From the NCBI RefSeq assembly GCF_040276085.1, contig NZ_JBELOK010000010.1, positions 62,001 through 126,000 on the forward strand: 64,000 bases of DNA, written 5' to 3'. The stretch is from Castellaniella sp040276085 (lineage in GTDB: Bacteria; Pseudomonadota; Gammaproteobacteria; Burkholderiales; Burkholderiaceae_B). Positions 1-8,574 of the stretch are shown piece after piece. The stretch's first letter is position 1. Every line of letters begins with the position of its first letter. Made by a program: the position numbers and the translations under genes. The notes below the pieces were generated by a model. It ran no database searches. It was not told the origin of the DNA and saw only the letters and a program-made list of their open reading frames with translations.

Positions 1-723
1 TCTGGTGAGCGTCAGGTGGTGGGCGAGGACATCATCCGTTTTGACAAGCGTTGGGCATCGATCCTGGCAAAGCGCCCGGAAGATTTTTCCAGCCCCCAGG
101 CCCTCGAAGAAGCATATTTGCAGATTACCGAGTTTGCTCAAGGCTTTATGACATGCTATCCGCCGTCCATGATTGCGGGCGAGGGTGAGTATGCGGGCCT
201 GGCCTCGGGCTACCCCATTGGCCGGCGCTTCCGATCGGCGATGGTTGCGCGAGTTGCTGACGGCGTGGCATTGCATATGGGCCATGAAGCCCGTGCCGAT
301 GGCCGGTGGCGCCTGTATGTGTTTGCAGATCGGGCTGCGGCGGGGCAATCCGAGGCGATGCGCACTCTGGCCGACTGGCTGCAAAATGCAGCCGAGTCGC
401 CTTTGCGTGGCTATACACCTGGCGGGCTGGATGCAAACGCCTGGTTCGACCTGTCTGTCATCTACCAGCAACTGCACACAGAAATCGACATTAACCAGGT
501 GCCGGCCGTCTTTAAGCCCGCCGTGGGACAGTTTGGCCTGACAGACTACGAGCGGGTGTACTCGGTATTGCCGGGCGACGATATTTTTGCGCAGCGCCAG
601 ATTGATCGGGACGGTGCGATGGTGCTGGTCAGGCCTGATCAGTATGTGGCCCATGTATTGCCCTTGTCGGCGACTGCCCGACTGGGCGAATTTATCGGCG
701 GGTTTACCAGCCGCCAGTCTTGA
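1..723 (+). CDS. mobA: 3-hydroxybenzoate 4-monooxygenase, C-terminal part (cut by window start)
   Basis: The frame is open from base 1 to the TGA at 721-723, so only the last 240 residues are visible. They resemble the C-terminal third of the large FAD-dependent phenol/hydroxybenzoate hydroxylases: the end of the substrate domain (residues 3-20, with FDKRW), then a thioredoxin-like dimerisation domain with PIGRRF at about 72-77 and LVRPDQY at about 209-215. Family members hydroxylate a phenolic ring with NADPH and O2; MobA converts 3-hydroxybenzoate to protocatechuate. It converges on a benzoate-type transporter, which fits aromatic acid use. The flavin and active-site half lies outside the window, so a phenol 2-monooxygenase remains possible. 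Confidence 0.65.
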   Translation, partial: SGERQVVGEDIIRFDKRWASILAKRPEDFSSPQALEEAYLQITEFAQGFMTCYPPSMIAGEGEYAGLASGYPIGRRFRSAMVARVADGVALHMGHEARADGRWRLYVFADRAAAGQSEAMRTLADWLQNAAESPLRGYTPGGLDANAWFDLSVIYQQLHTEIDINQVPAVFKPAVGQFGLTDYERVYSVLPGDDIFAQRQIDRDGAMVLVRPDQYVAHVLPLSATARLGEFIGGFTSRQS

Positions 724-760
724 ACCATGGGCGGCGGGCAGCTATAGAGATCTTGCTTCT

Positions 761-1972
761 TTAGCTGTGCCGCCTGTGTTGCAAGACCAGATGGCACACC
801 ATCCCGATCACCAGACCCCAGAAGGCGCTGCCGATACCCAGCAAGCTCATTCCGGAAGCAGTGGCCAGAAAGGTAATGAGAGCGGATTCCCGATGAGCGG
901 GTATGGCCAGCGCGTCGTGCACGCTGCTGCCTAGCGTGCCCAGCAAGGCCAGGCCTGCGATGGCCGCTACCAGTTCTTGTGGAAAGGCTGCAAACAGGGC
1001 GACTACCGTGGCGCCGAAGATGCCTGTCAAAAAATAAAAAATACCGGCCCACACCGAAGCCTTGTAGCGCTCGCGTGAGTCGGGATCCGCATCCGGACTC
1101 ATGCAAATGGCAGCCGTGATGGCGGCCAGGTTATAGGCAAAGCCGCCAAACGGCGCCAGAATAATGCCCGTGAGGCCTGTCCAGGAAATCAGTGGGGATG
1201 CAGGCACGTGGCTGTAGCCGTTGGCCCTGAGCACTGCCAGGCCAGGCACGTTTTGTGATGTCATGGTGACAATAAACAAAGGTAGCGCGACACCGATCAG
1301 GGCAGAGACTGAAAACGATGGTGCCATCCATACAGGATGGGCGGGTGCCCAGTCGAGACCTCCCAGGGGCAACTGGCCTTGCAGGCTGGCCATCGCCATC
1401 CCGGCCAGCAAGGCCAGTGGCACGCTGTAGCGGGGCAACAATCGCCGGGCAAGGATAAAGGTGGCTACCATGACAAACACCAAAGCGGGTTGCGCTTGCA
1501 ATGAGGTAAACAGGTCCATCCCGAAGCGCAACAAGATGCCGGCCAGCATGGCTGAGGCCAGGTGGTGGGGTACCCAGTTCATGATTTTCTGGAACCAGCC
1601 TGTCATACCACACAGGGTGATCAACGCGGAGCTGACGATAAACACACCAATGGCCTGGGATAGCCCGATATCGCCAAGGCTGGTGGCCAGCAGGGCGGCT
1701 CCCGGGGTAGACCATGCTGTGAGTACCGGTGCTTTCCAGGCCAGTGACAGCCCGACACAGCTGAGCCCCATGCCGATGCCCAGCGCCCACATCCATGAAG
1801 CCAGTTGTGCATCTTGTGCGCCTGCTGCGCTGGCTGCCTGAAAGATGATGGCGACAGAGCTTGTATAACCCACCAGCACCGCAATAAAACCGGCTGACAG
1901 GTGTGAGATCTTGAACCAGGCACCAAGCCGGGAAAAGGCAGAAGCGGCCGGCTTTGGGCTTGGTGGTTTCAT
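761..1972 (-). CDS. benE: Benzoate/proton symporter family protein (BenE)
   Basis: This 403-residue protein is almost wholly hydrophobic, with about eleven to twelve predicted membrane segments. It has the BenE family pattern: an N-terminal SAGFIAVLVGYTSS segment, the central LFIVTMTSQNVPG stretch, and PFGGFAYNLAAITAA at about residue 275. BenE proteins import benzoate and related aromatic acids across the inner membrane. The start lies 27 bases after the HDOD gene on the same strand, so the two may be cotranscribed. It ends 37 bases from the convergent hydroxylase gene; I see no clear terminator in that gap. The substrate is inferred from the family and neighbour, and could be a hydroxybenzoate. 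Confidence 0.85.
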   Translation of the reverse strand: MKPPSPKPAASAFSRLGAWFKISHLSAGFIAVLVGYTSSVAIIFQAASAAGAQDAQLASWMWALGIGMGLSCVGLSLAWKAPVLTAWSTPGAALLATSLGDIGLSQAIGVFIVSSALITLCGMTGWFQKIMNWVPHHLASAMLAGILLRFGMDLFTSLQAQPALVFVMVATFILARRLLPRYSVPLALLAGMAMASLQGQLPLGGLDWAPAHPVWMAPSFSVSALIGVALPLFIVTMTSQNVPGLAVLRANGYSHVPASPLISWTGLTGIILAPFGGFAYNLAAITAAICMSPDADPDSRERYKASVWAGIFYFLTGIFGATVVALFAAFPQELVAAIAGLALLGTLGSSVHDALAIPAHRESALITFLATASGMSLLGIGSAFWGLVIGMVCHLVLQHRRHS

Positions 1973-1999
1973 GTCGGACAGCCAGACATCAGCAAATAA

Positions 2000-3268
2000 T
2001 TACGGTGCGGCGCGGGTGATGCCATGTGCCCAGGTAAAGGCATCCTGTACCAGCGGTGCAATCTGGCTGCTTGTCTGTTGCAAGTTGTTTAGCAATGGCG
2101 CGAGGTCTTCTGTCTGGTCGCGATCCGAGGGAAACAGCAGTGTGGCCAGCCGAAGTTCATCACCCAGGAGGCCCGTGCGGTGCAGCAGGGCGTCTCGGAT
2201 AGGCACGTCCAGTTGGATCTGTTGCAGCAGATCGACCATTGTGCCGTTAAACATTTGGTCGATCACTGACAGTATGCCTGTCGTGAAGGCAGACTCTGCC
2301 CGGACGGCTTGGTCTGGGTATCTTTGCTTGGAGAGTGCCTCCATGAAGTGCCCACGCGCGCTGGCCTGGATCAGGGCGGGAGACAGATAGCCGGTGGGCC
2401 GGCCGGTCTCGGTATACATCAGCACCTGTATCCAGCGCTGAAGCTCGCGGCGCCCCAGCAGCATGATGGCCTGGGGCAGGGAGGTGATTTCCTGGCTTAA
2501 GCCATAGGCTGGTGTATTCACCATATCCAGCAAGATCTTGACCAGCTCGCTGTCTTGTTCAAGACAGCGCTGGATCTCGGGGGTTTCGCCTTCGCCCATG
2601 ATCAGGGACACCAGATTGAGCAAGGTATTTTGGCGGACAGATAAGGTGGTGGCGGCGACCAGGTCGCGTGGCCACTGGCCTGCGTACAAGGTAAAGCCCA
2701 GCAGCAGAAAATTATCCAGCGTGGCTTTGTCGGGTGGATCAATGGCCAGCAACAACCGCCCTGCCTGCTTATGCTGAAAGCTTTGTTTAAATATATCAGC
2801 CTTGGTGCTGATGGCGGAGTTAAACCCCACCACTTTGACAAATGGCAGCAGGCTGCTGCGCTCGGGTTGTGCGGCAAGGTCGCCGCGCAGGCTGAAGCCC
2901 AAGCCGCCATGTGCCAAGCCTTGCAGCGCCTGGATGAGCTCAGGCGTGAGGTCGAGGATATCGGGAAACTCGAGATAGCAGCGGTTGCGCGGAAGCATGA
3001 CGGCCATTGTGCTTTGCAGCAGGGCCGGTGTTGCATCAATCCAGTGGGGGGCGTATGCCAGCAGCTGGTTGATCCCGTACTCTCGGGCGGCCTGCATGAC
3101 GGCCAGGCCGGCGTCAGCGCCGGGGTGTTGTGGATCTGTCCATAGAATACGGAGACGATATCCGTGCAGGCCCTGATCCTTATTGAGAACAGGCTCTCGT
3201 CGGATCAAAAAAGGAGGGGGTGCGGCTGGGGGTGTTTCTTGTTCCTTGGGGGTGTCCTGCTCGGCCAT
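2000..3268 (-). CDS. EAL-like/HDOD domain signalling protein
   Basis: About 422 residues. The C-terminal half (about 200-400) is an HDOD domain, with LNLVSLIMGEG, a proline- and tyrosine-containing VNTPAYGL and the LLGRRELQRWIQ helix. The N-terminal half is laid out like an EAL domain (FLIRREPVLN at its start) but has neither an EAL signature nor the metal-binding acidic residues, as in the YuxH family. It is therefore probably a non-catalytic signalling or binding protein. An ATG at 3283 is also in frame. I prefer 3268 because GGAG stands 9 bases before it. An acidic, proline-rich N-terminus precedes the domains. Confidence 0.7.
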   Translation of the reverse strand: MAEQDTPKEQETPPAAPPPFLIRREPVLNKDQGLHGYRLRILWTDPQHPGADAGLAVMQAAREYGINQLLAYAPHWIDATPALLQSTMAVMLPRNRCYLEFPDILDLTPELIQALQGLAHGGLGFSLRGDLAAQPERSSLLPFVKVVGFNSAISTKADIFKQSFQHKQAGRLLLAIDPPDKATLDNFLLLGFTLYAGQWPRDLVAATTLSVRQNTLLNLVSLIMGEGETPEIQRCLEQDSELVKILLDMVNTPAYGLSQEITSLPQAIMLLGRRELQRWIQVLMYTETGRPTGYLSPALIQASARGHFMEALSKQRYPDQAVRAESAFTTGILSVIDQMFNGTMVDLLQQIQLDVPIRDALLHRTGLLGDELRLATLLFPSDRDQTEDLAPLLNNLQQTSSQIAPLVQDAFTWAHGITRAAP

Positions 3269-3435
3269 CAGGCTGGTCTCCATTGTGTATCTTGTGGTGT
3301 TGAGCCGGAACCGTACGGCATCCTGCCCCGCTGATCTTTATCTTATTGTGCAATGGTTGGCTGCATGCGTTCACCCATCGCGCAGGACATTATAGGTAAG
3401 TCTACAATCGGGAGGTTGATAAACCGGAGATACCC

Positions 3436-4563
3436 ATGCCAGGATTGCTACCCAAGGTAGACCCAGAAGGTCTGCTGGAATACTCGGTGGTCTACACCGA
3501 CCGCGCATTGAACCACATGTCTCAGTCCTTTCAGGAAGTCATGCGGGATATTTCCCGGACGCTCAAAAGCGTTTATGGTGCTCACTCGGCGATTGTGATT
3601 CCGGGGAGTGGCACCTTCGGCATGGAGGCGGTTGCCCGCCAGTTTGGCACCAATAAACGCTGCCTGGTGATTCGCAACGGCTGGTTCAGCTATCGCTGGA
3701 CGCAGATTTTTGAAGCAGGCAATATCCCCTCCGAATCGTGTGTCCTGAAAGCGCGTCCCATCGAGTCCGGTGCGCAGGCATTTTTTGCCCCGCCTCCCGT
3801 CCAGGATGTCGTGGCTGCGATTCACGAATTCAAACCCGACGTTGTCTTTGCCGCACACGTTGAAACCGCGTCGGGCATCATGCTGCCCGAAGAATACATT
3901 CGCCAGGTGGCGGATGCAGTGCACGAGGAAGGTGGCCTTTTTGTGCTGGATTGCATCGCATCGGGCACCATCTGGGTCAATATGCGTGATGTGCACGCCG
4001 ATGTGCTGATCTCCGCCCCTCAAAAGGGCTGGACGTCATCTGCCTGCTGCGGGCTGGTGATGCTCAGTGAAACCGCCCGTGAGCGCATCGAATCCACCCA
4101 AAGCACCAGCTTTGCCTGTGATCTGCGCAAATGGCTGGGGATCATGGAAGCCTACGAGAAAGGCGGGCACGCCTACTACACCACACTGCCAACGGATGCT
4201 CTGATTATCTTGCGCAACGTCATGGCCGAGACACACGCTTATGGCTACGACCGCGTCAAGGCCGAGCAGCAGCAGTTAGGTGATGCCGTGCGCGCCCTGT
4301 TGCGCGAACGGGGCTTTAAAAGTGTGGCAGCCCCGGGCTTTGAAGCGCCGGGTGTGGTGGTGAGCTACACCACGGACGATGGCATCCACTCCACCCGCAA
4401 GTTTGCAGAGGCGGGCTTGCAAGCCGCCGCCGGAGTGCCGCTGGCTTGTGACGAGCCTGAAGGCTTCAAGACGTTCCGCCTTGGTTTGTTTGGCCTCGAT
4501 AAGCTGCACAACATTCCGCGCACGGTCGAGTCACTTGCAAAGGCGCTGGATCGCATGGCGTAA
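3436..4563 (+). CDS. Class V aminotransferase (alanine-glyoxylate / serine-pyruvate type)
   Basis: At 375 residues this has the usual length for a fold-type I, class V PLP enzyme. SAPQKGW places the Schiff-base lysine at residue 197, and the cofactor-nitrogen aspartate is D172 in VLDCIAS. PGSGTFGMEA at about 56-65 is the phosphate-side glycine loop. Relatives transfer amino groups between alanine or serine and glyoxylate or pyruvate. CGGAG about 8 bases before the ATG supports the start. The gene is divergent from the HDOD gene and converges on the ABC permease with 28 bases between. Substrate preference cannot be read from the sequence. Confidence 0.8.
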   Translation: MPGLLPKVDPEGLLEYSVVYTDRALNHMSQSFQEVMRDISRTLKSVYGAHSAIVIPGSGTFGMEAVARQFGTNKRCLVIRNGWFSYRWTQIFEAGNIPSESCVLKARPIESGAQAFFAPPPVQDVVAAIHEFKPDVVFAAHVETASGIMLPEEYIRQVADAVHEEGGLFVLDCIASGTIWVNMRDVHADVLISAPQKGWTSSACCGLVMLSETARERIESTQSTSFACDLRKWLGIMEAYEKGGHAYYTTLPTDALIILRNVMAETHAYGYDRVKAEQQQLGDAVRALLRERGFKSVAAPGFEAPGVVVSYTTDDGIHSTRKFAEAGLQAAAGVPLACDEPEGFKTFRLGLFGLDKLHNIPRTVESLAKALDRMA

Positions 4564-4591
4564 GGGCAGGCAACGCCTGACGACCTTGGTA

Positions 4592-5356
4592 TCAGGGCCG
4601 CAGGCGATAGCCTGTGCGGAAAATCCAGGCCACTGTCACCAGGCAAACAGCCAAAAACACCAGTGTCATGGCCAGGCTAAGCCATACGTTTACGTCTGCC
4701 AGGCCGAAGAAACTCCAGCGAAACCCGCTGATCAGGTAAACCACCGGATTGAGCAAGGTCACTTGCTGCCAAAAGGGCGGCAGCATATCGATTGAATAGA
4801 AGCTGCCCCCCAGGAAGGTCAGGGGGGTTACGATCAGCAGCGGCACAAACTGCAGTTTTTCGAAGTTGTCCGCCCAAATGCCGATAATGAAACCAAGCAG
4901 GCTGAACGTCAGTGCCGTCAGCACCATAAAGGCAGCCATCGCCAAGGGGTGGTCGATTCTCAGGGGCACAAACAGTGTGGCAGTTGCCAGGATGATGATC
5001 CCCAACAACACTGATTTGGTGGCTGCCGCACCGACGTATCCCAGCAAGATATCCAGATAGGACATGGGCGCCGACAGGATCTCATACAGGGTGCCGGTAA
5101 ATTTCGGAAAATAAATACCAAACGCGGCATTGGAAATACTGTGCGTCAGCAAAGACAGCATGATCAGGCCAGGCACGATAAATGCCCCATAGCTGACGTC
5201 GCCCACTTCCTGGATGCGCGATCCAATCGCAGTGCCAAACACCACGAAATAAAGAGAGGTTGAAATGACCGGCGCAATGATGCTTTGCATCAGCGTGCGC
5301 CAGGTACGGGCCATCTCGAAACGGTAGACAGCATAGATTGCGGGCCAGTTCATCAA
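4592..5356 (-). CDS. ABC-2 type transporter permease (YadH-like)
   Basis: A 254-residue integral membrane protein with six predicted helices. It has the ABC-2 signature region: VPGLIMLSLLT near residue 65, then LTFLGGSFYSIDMLPPFW and LLNPVVYLISGFRW near 185-220. Its ATG overlaps the stop of the ATPase gene by 4 bases, so the two are translationally coupled and form one exporter. Proteins of this type (YadGH, NodIJ) export lipids, polysaccharides or drugs. The substrate here is unknown. Confidence 0.85.
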   Translation of the reverse strand: MMNWPAIYAVYRFEMARTWRTLMQSIIAPVISTSLYFVVFGTAIGSRIQEVGDVSYGAFIVPGLIMLSLLTHSISNAAFGIYFPKFTGTLYEILSAPMSYLDILLGYVGAAATKSVLLGIIILATATLFVPLRIDHPLAMAAFMVLTALTFSLLGFIIGIWADNFEKLQFVPLLIVTPLTFLGGSFYSIDMLPPFWQQVTLLNPVVYLISGFRWSFFGLADVNVWLSLAMTLVFLAVCLVTVAWIFRTGYRLRP

Positions 5357-6315
5357 TTGGGGTTCCGGATGAGGTCTACGAAAATATCTTCCAAGGAGCG
5401 CTGTTCGGTGTCCAGATCGGCCAACACCAGTCCGGCAGACTGCACGGCCGACAACAGTGCAGGCACACCCTTGCCGGCATCGGTGGATTCGTATCGGTAG
5501 TACAAGGTGTGCTGGTCAGGCGCAAGCGTCAATGACCAGATTTTCAGGGCTTCAGGCAGTTGCGTCAGTGGATGTGCCAGATGCAGGATCAGGCGTTTTT
5601 GTCCCAATTGGTGCATCAGCCTGGCTTTTTCTTCAACCAGCAGCAGGCGGCCCTGGTTGATGATGCCGATACGATCGGCCATTTCTTCGGCTTCTTCGAT
5701 GTAGTGTGTGGTGAGGATAATGGTGACGCCGGTGGCACGCAGGGATCTCACCAGATTCCACATATCCTTGCGCAAGGCCACATCAACCCCGGCGGTAGGT
5801 TCGTCCAAAAATAAAATGGTGGGGTCGTGTGACAAGGCCTTGGCAATCATCACACGCCGCTTCATGCCACCCGACAGGGTCAGTAGCCGGCTGTCACGTT
5901 TCTCCCATAACGACAAGGATTTCAGGATCTCTTCAATGCGCTGCGGGTTGGGCGATTTGCCAAACAGGCCACGGGTAAAGCAGACGGTATCCCATACGGT
6001 TTCAAACGCGTCGGTGGTCAGCTCCTGGGGCACCAGCCCGATGGCTTGGCGTGCCTCGCGATAATTGCGCACGATGTCGTGGCCGGCTACCTGTACAGAA
6101 CCGCCACTGGGGTTCACCAAGCCACAGATGATGCTGATCAGGGTGGTCTTGCCCGCTCCGTTAGGGCCCAGGAGAGCAAAGATCTCACCCCGCTGGATGC
6201 TCAGGCTCACGGCGTGCAGCGCCTGGTGGCCGGAGGCATAGGTTTTTTCCAGCAAGTGGATATCGATCACAGGATCCGGGGAACGAACGGGGCGTGTATC
6301 TTCAGAATCTGACAT
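5353..6315 (-). CDS. ABC transporter ATP-binding protein (YadG-like)
   Basis: A 320-residue ATPase with Walker A GPNGAGKTTL at about 54-63, the signature LSGGMKRR, Walker B ILFLDEPTAGVD and switch histidine LTTHYIEEAEE. Residues beyond about 240 form the small C-terminal domain common to ABC-2 partner ATPases. It powers the downstream permease, whose start overlaps its stop. The gene begins 43 bases after tsdA on the same strand with no clear terminator between, so it may be read from the tsdB promoter. Confidence 0.88.
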   Translation of the reverse strand: MSDSEDTRPVRSPDPVIDIHLLEKTYASGHQALHAVSLSIQRGEIFALLGPNGAGKTTLISIICGLVNPSGGSVQVAGHDIVRNYREARQAIGLVPQELTTDAFETVWDTVCFTRGLFGKSPNPQRIEEILKSLSLWEKRDSRLLTLSGGMKRRVMIAKALSHDPTILFLDEPTAGVDVALRKDMWNLVRSLRATGVTIILTTHYIEEAEEMADRIGIINQGRLLLVEEKARLMHQLGQKRLILHLAHPLTQLPEALKIWSLTLAPDQHTLYYRYESTDAGKGVPALLSAVQSAGLVLADLDTEQRSLEDIFVDLIRNPN

Positions 6316-6358
6316 ATCGGGTGACTGACATCCACTGAGCGTTTTAGCTGGCTTGTGC

Positions 6359-7294
6359 TTAAGGTTGGGGGCCGGAAGGCGTGGAATGGGCGCCCAATAC
6401 GATGCCGTTCACCACTTGTCCGTAAAGATCGTGCTTGCCGCCATGATGTGCTTTGATGGTGGCTTGCAAATCGCCTTTGAAGCGGGGGTCTTGTGGGCGT
6501 TCGTGGGCGTTAATGAAATACGCAACATCCCAAGCCGATTGCTCTGAAAGGCTGCCCCCTTGGCTTAATGGCATGTTGGCGTGGATGAATGCCGCCGCGG
6601 TACTGACAGAGTGCATCCCGGCACCCCAGTTGTAGGAGTCATCGCCCCACAATGCCGGAAACACCATTCCTCCGGTGGCATCGTGCTGGCCCTGGCCTTC
6701 TGCACCGTGGCACACTGCACAGTGTTGTTCAAACACTTTTTGTCCGCGCACATAATCGGCGGGCTGGTTTGGTTCTGCCAGCTTTGGAAATCCCTGGCCT
6801 GGCAGCTTTACTCCCGTGGGGGCGCCTTTGGCCATCCAGTACATATAGCTTTGCAGGTCGACAATCGTCTGGCTTTCGGCCGGGGGTGCCTTGCCGTTCA
6901 TGCTGAACTGAAAGCAGCCTTGCAAGCGTTCTGCCAGGGTATTGACATGACCATTTTTAGATCGGTAAGCAGGGTACAGCACGTAGGCTGCCCATAGTGG
7001 TGCAGCATTAGCTTGACGGCCGGCGTCCATATGGCAGCTTGCGCAATTCATCGAGTTGCCAACGTAGCTGCCGGCAAATTTTGAAGTATGCAGAAAAATA
7101 TCCTGGCCACGGCGCACGGAGTCGCCGAAATCGCCGTCCGGAATACTATCGGCTGCTGGAGGCGTGAACTGAGGGGGCGTCGCTGCTTTTGCTGTTGGCG
7201 CTGTGGCCTTGGGGGTTTCCGGGGTGGCTTGTACCAGAGCAGTATGGAAAGTAAGGGCGCTGGCTATACAGAAGCAAAGAGGTGTCCATTTCAT
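6359..7294 (-). CDS. tsdA: Dihaem cytochrome c, probable thiosulfate dehydrogenase TsdA
   Basis: This 311-residue protein begins with a Sec signal peptide and a Pro/Ala/Thr-rich linker. Two haem c sites follow: CASCH at 84-88 and CAVCH at 192-196. The block APLWAAYVLYPAYRSK and then ERLQGCFQFSMNG is typical of TsdA, and C127 in that block is the likely thiolate ligand of the active-site haem. TsdA joins two thiosulfates to tetrathionate in the periplasm, passing two electrons to a cytochrome acceptor. The start overlaps the stop of the c4-like cytochrome gene by 4 bases, matching known tsdBA pairs. A cytochrome of other function is possible. Confidence 0.75.
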   Translation of the reverse strand: MKWTPLCFCIASALTFHTALVQATPETPKATAPTAKAATPPQFTPPAADSIPDGDFGDSVRRGQDIFLHTSKFAGSYVGNSMNCASCHMDAGRQANAAPLWAAYVLYPAYRSKNGHVNTLAERLQGCFQFSMNGKAPPAESQTIVDLQSYMYWMAKGAPTGVKLPGQGFPKLAEPNQPADYVRGQKVFEQHCAVCHGAEGQGQHDATGGMVFPALWGDDSYNWGAGMHSVSTAAAFIHANMPLSQGGSLSEQSAWDVAYFINAHERPQDPRFKGDLQATIKAHHGGKHDLYGQVVNGIVLGAHSTPSGPQP

Positions 7295-7995
7295 TTTTTT
7301 GCTCCATTGGCGGCTTGGTTTGCCTGGGGAAGATCGGCAAAATAGCTCGCAACCACATCAATTTGGTTATCCGTCAGACGCTTGGCGATATTACCCATTA
7401 GGGCACCCGGGCCGCCGGGGCGTTTGTCGGCCTTCCATAAGTTGAACTGCGCCACGATATAGTTTTTGCTTAGCCCGGCGATCGCCGGAAACTGGCTTCC
7501 GACCCCAATGCCGCCGGCCGCGTGGCACTGCGTGCATGCGGGAACATCGCGTGACCAGTCACCTCGGTTGGCCAGCCATGCGCCGCTGTTGATCGGCGCT
7601 GGGTAAGTGTCTGCTTTGGTGGCGATTATGTTGGGATCCCATGGATGCGGCAACGAGCTGACGTAGGCAGCGACCGCTTCACGCTGGCTGCCAGATAACG
7701 CAGATGCCATGGGTTTCATAATGGCGCTTTCCCGGGTGCCGTCTGCCAGATAGGTTAATTGCTCGGCCAGATATGTCTTGCCTTGGCCCGCCAGGTAGGG
7801 AAAGCTTGCAGCGGCATTGCCTTCGGCATTGACACCGTGACAGGTGGCACAGGCAGGCGTGCCTGCGGCCCCTTGGGTGTATATTTTTTTGCCTTCATCC
7901 TGTTGCGTGTCGGCCCACGCAGTAGACATCACTGCCAAACTGAGGCACCCTGCCAACAGTAACAGGCAATTGATAGGCCTGGTGGTTGATTTCAT
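7291..7995 (-). CDS. tsdB: Dihaem cytochrome c4-type electron acceptor (TsdB-like)
   Basis: A 234-residue exported protein with a signal peptide ending near AWA (residues 26-28). It has two c-type haem motifs, CATCH at 49-53 and CTQCH at 154-158, each in a cytochrome c4-like half (PYLAGQGKTYL and PAIAGLSKNYI). TsdB proteins of this layout take electrons from TsdA and hand them to the terminal oxidases. Translational coupling to tsdA supports that role. An AAGAGAC-like ribosome site precedes the ATG. Only 17 bases separate this start from the divergent lipoprotein start as drawn. Confidence 0.72.
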   Translation of the reverse strand: MKSTTRPINCLLLLAGCLSLAVMSTAWADTQQDEGKKIYTQGAAGTPACATCHGVNAEGNAAASFPYLAGQGKTYLAEQLTYLADGTRESAIMKPMASALSGSQREAVAAYVSSLPHPWDPNIIATKADTYPAPINSGAWLANRGDWSRDVPACTQCHAAGGIGVGSQFPAIAGLSKNYIVAQFNLWKADKRPGGPGALMGNIAKRLTDNQIDVVASYFADLPQANQAANGAKK

Positions 7996-8012
7996 GGTTC
8001 GTCTCTTGAGAG

Positions 8013-8555
8013 TTGGATGACCTTTTGGATCGTTTAATTATAGACATTGCCGCCATTTTCCCTTGTCGGATCTTACGGCTTTGTGCTGTGTTTGCCGCAG
8101 CAATGTTGCTGGTGGCGTGTGCCGGCCCTCAGGGCGGCCGCTCAGGTGTTGCGCAAGGTCCGCATATCAGCCCGGCCCAGCGCACGGAAGTTGTGCTGAC
8201 GGCGTTAAGCCTTCTGGACACCCAATATCGCTATGGTGGTGCGCGGCCTGTTGGTGGCTTCGATTGCAGTGGCCTGGTCAAGTATGTGTTTGCCACCGCT
8301 ACAGATACGTCGCTGCCGCACAACACTGATCAGATCGCTCAACTCAGTCATCCGGTGCCTCGCAGCCAGTTGCAGCCGGGTGATCTGGTGTTTTTCAATA
8401 CCCTGGGGCGGCGTAATTCGCATATGGGTATTTATGTGGGTGATGGCCGCTTCATTAACGCGCCCTCAACAGGAGGGCACGTGCGTATTGATTCTCTGGA
8501 TAGTGCTTATTATCGGCGGCACTTTCAGTCGGTGGGTACCCTGTTTGCCCGATAA
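8013..8555 (+). CDS. NlpC/P60 family lipoprotein (peptidoglycan endopeptidase)
   Basis: About 180 residues. A lipobox (LVAC, Cys at 36 from the first possible start) follows a hydrophobic signal sequence, so the protein is probably anchored in the outer membrane. The catalytic domain shows FDCSG with nucleophile C85, SHMGIYVGDG with H137, and N149 in FINAP at the third position. Relatives (NlpC, Spr) cleave peptidoglycan stem-peptide bonds. The start is uncertain: TTG at 8013 or TTG at 8025, the latter with GGATGA just before it; there is no ATG before the lipobox region. Confidence 0.8.
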   Translation: MDDLLDRLIIDIAAIFPCRILRLCAVFAAAMLLVACAGPQGGRSGVAQGPHISPAQRTEVVLTALSLLDTQYRYGGARPVGGFDCSGLVKYVFATATDTSLPHNTDQIAQLSHPVPRSQLQPGDLVFFNTLGRRNSHMGIYVGDGRFINAPSTGGHVRIDSLDSAYYRRHFQSVGTLFAR

Positions 8556-8569
8556 GGCAGCGTGCTGCC
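8556..8569. other. Short perfect hairpin between convergent genes
   Basis: GGCAGC-GT-GCTGCC lies immediately after the lipoprotein stop and just before the yggS stop. It could fold on either strand, but no run of T follows it, so it is at best a weak terminator. Confidence 0.3.
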
Positions 8570-8574
8570 GGGTA

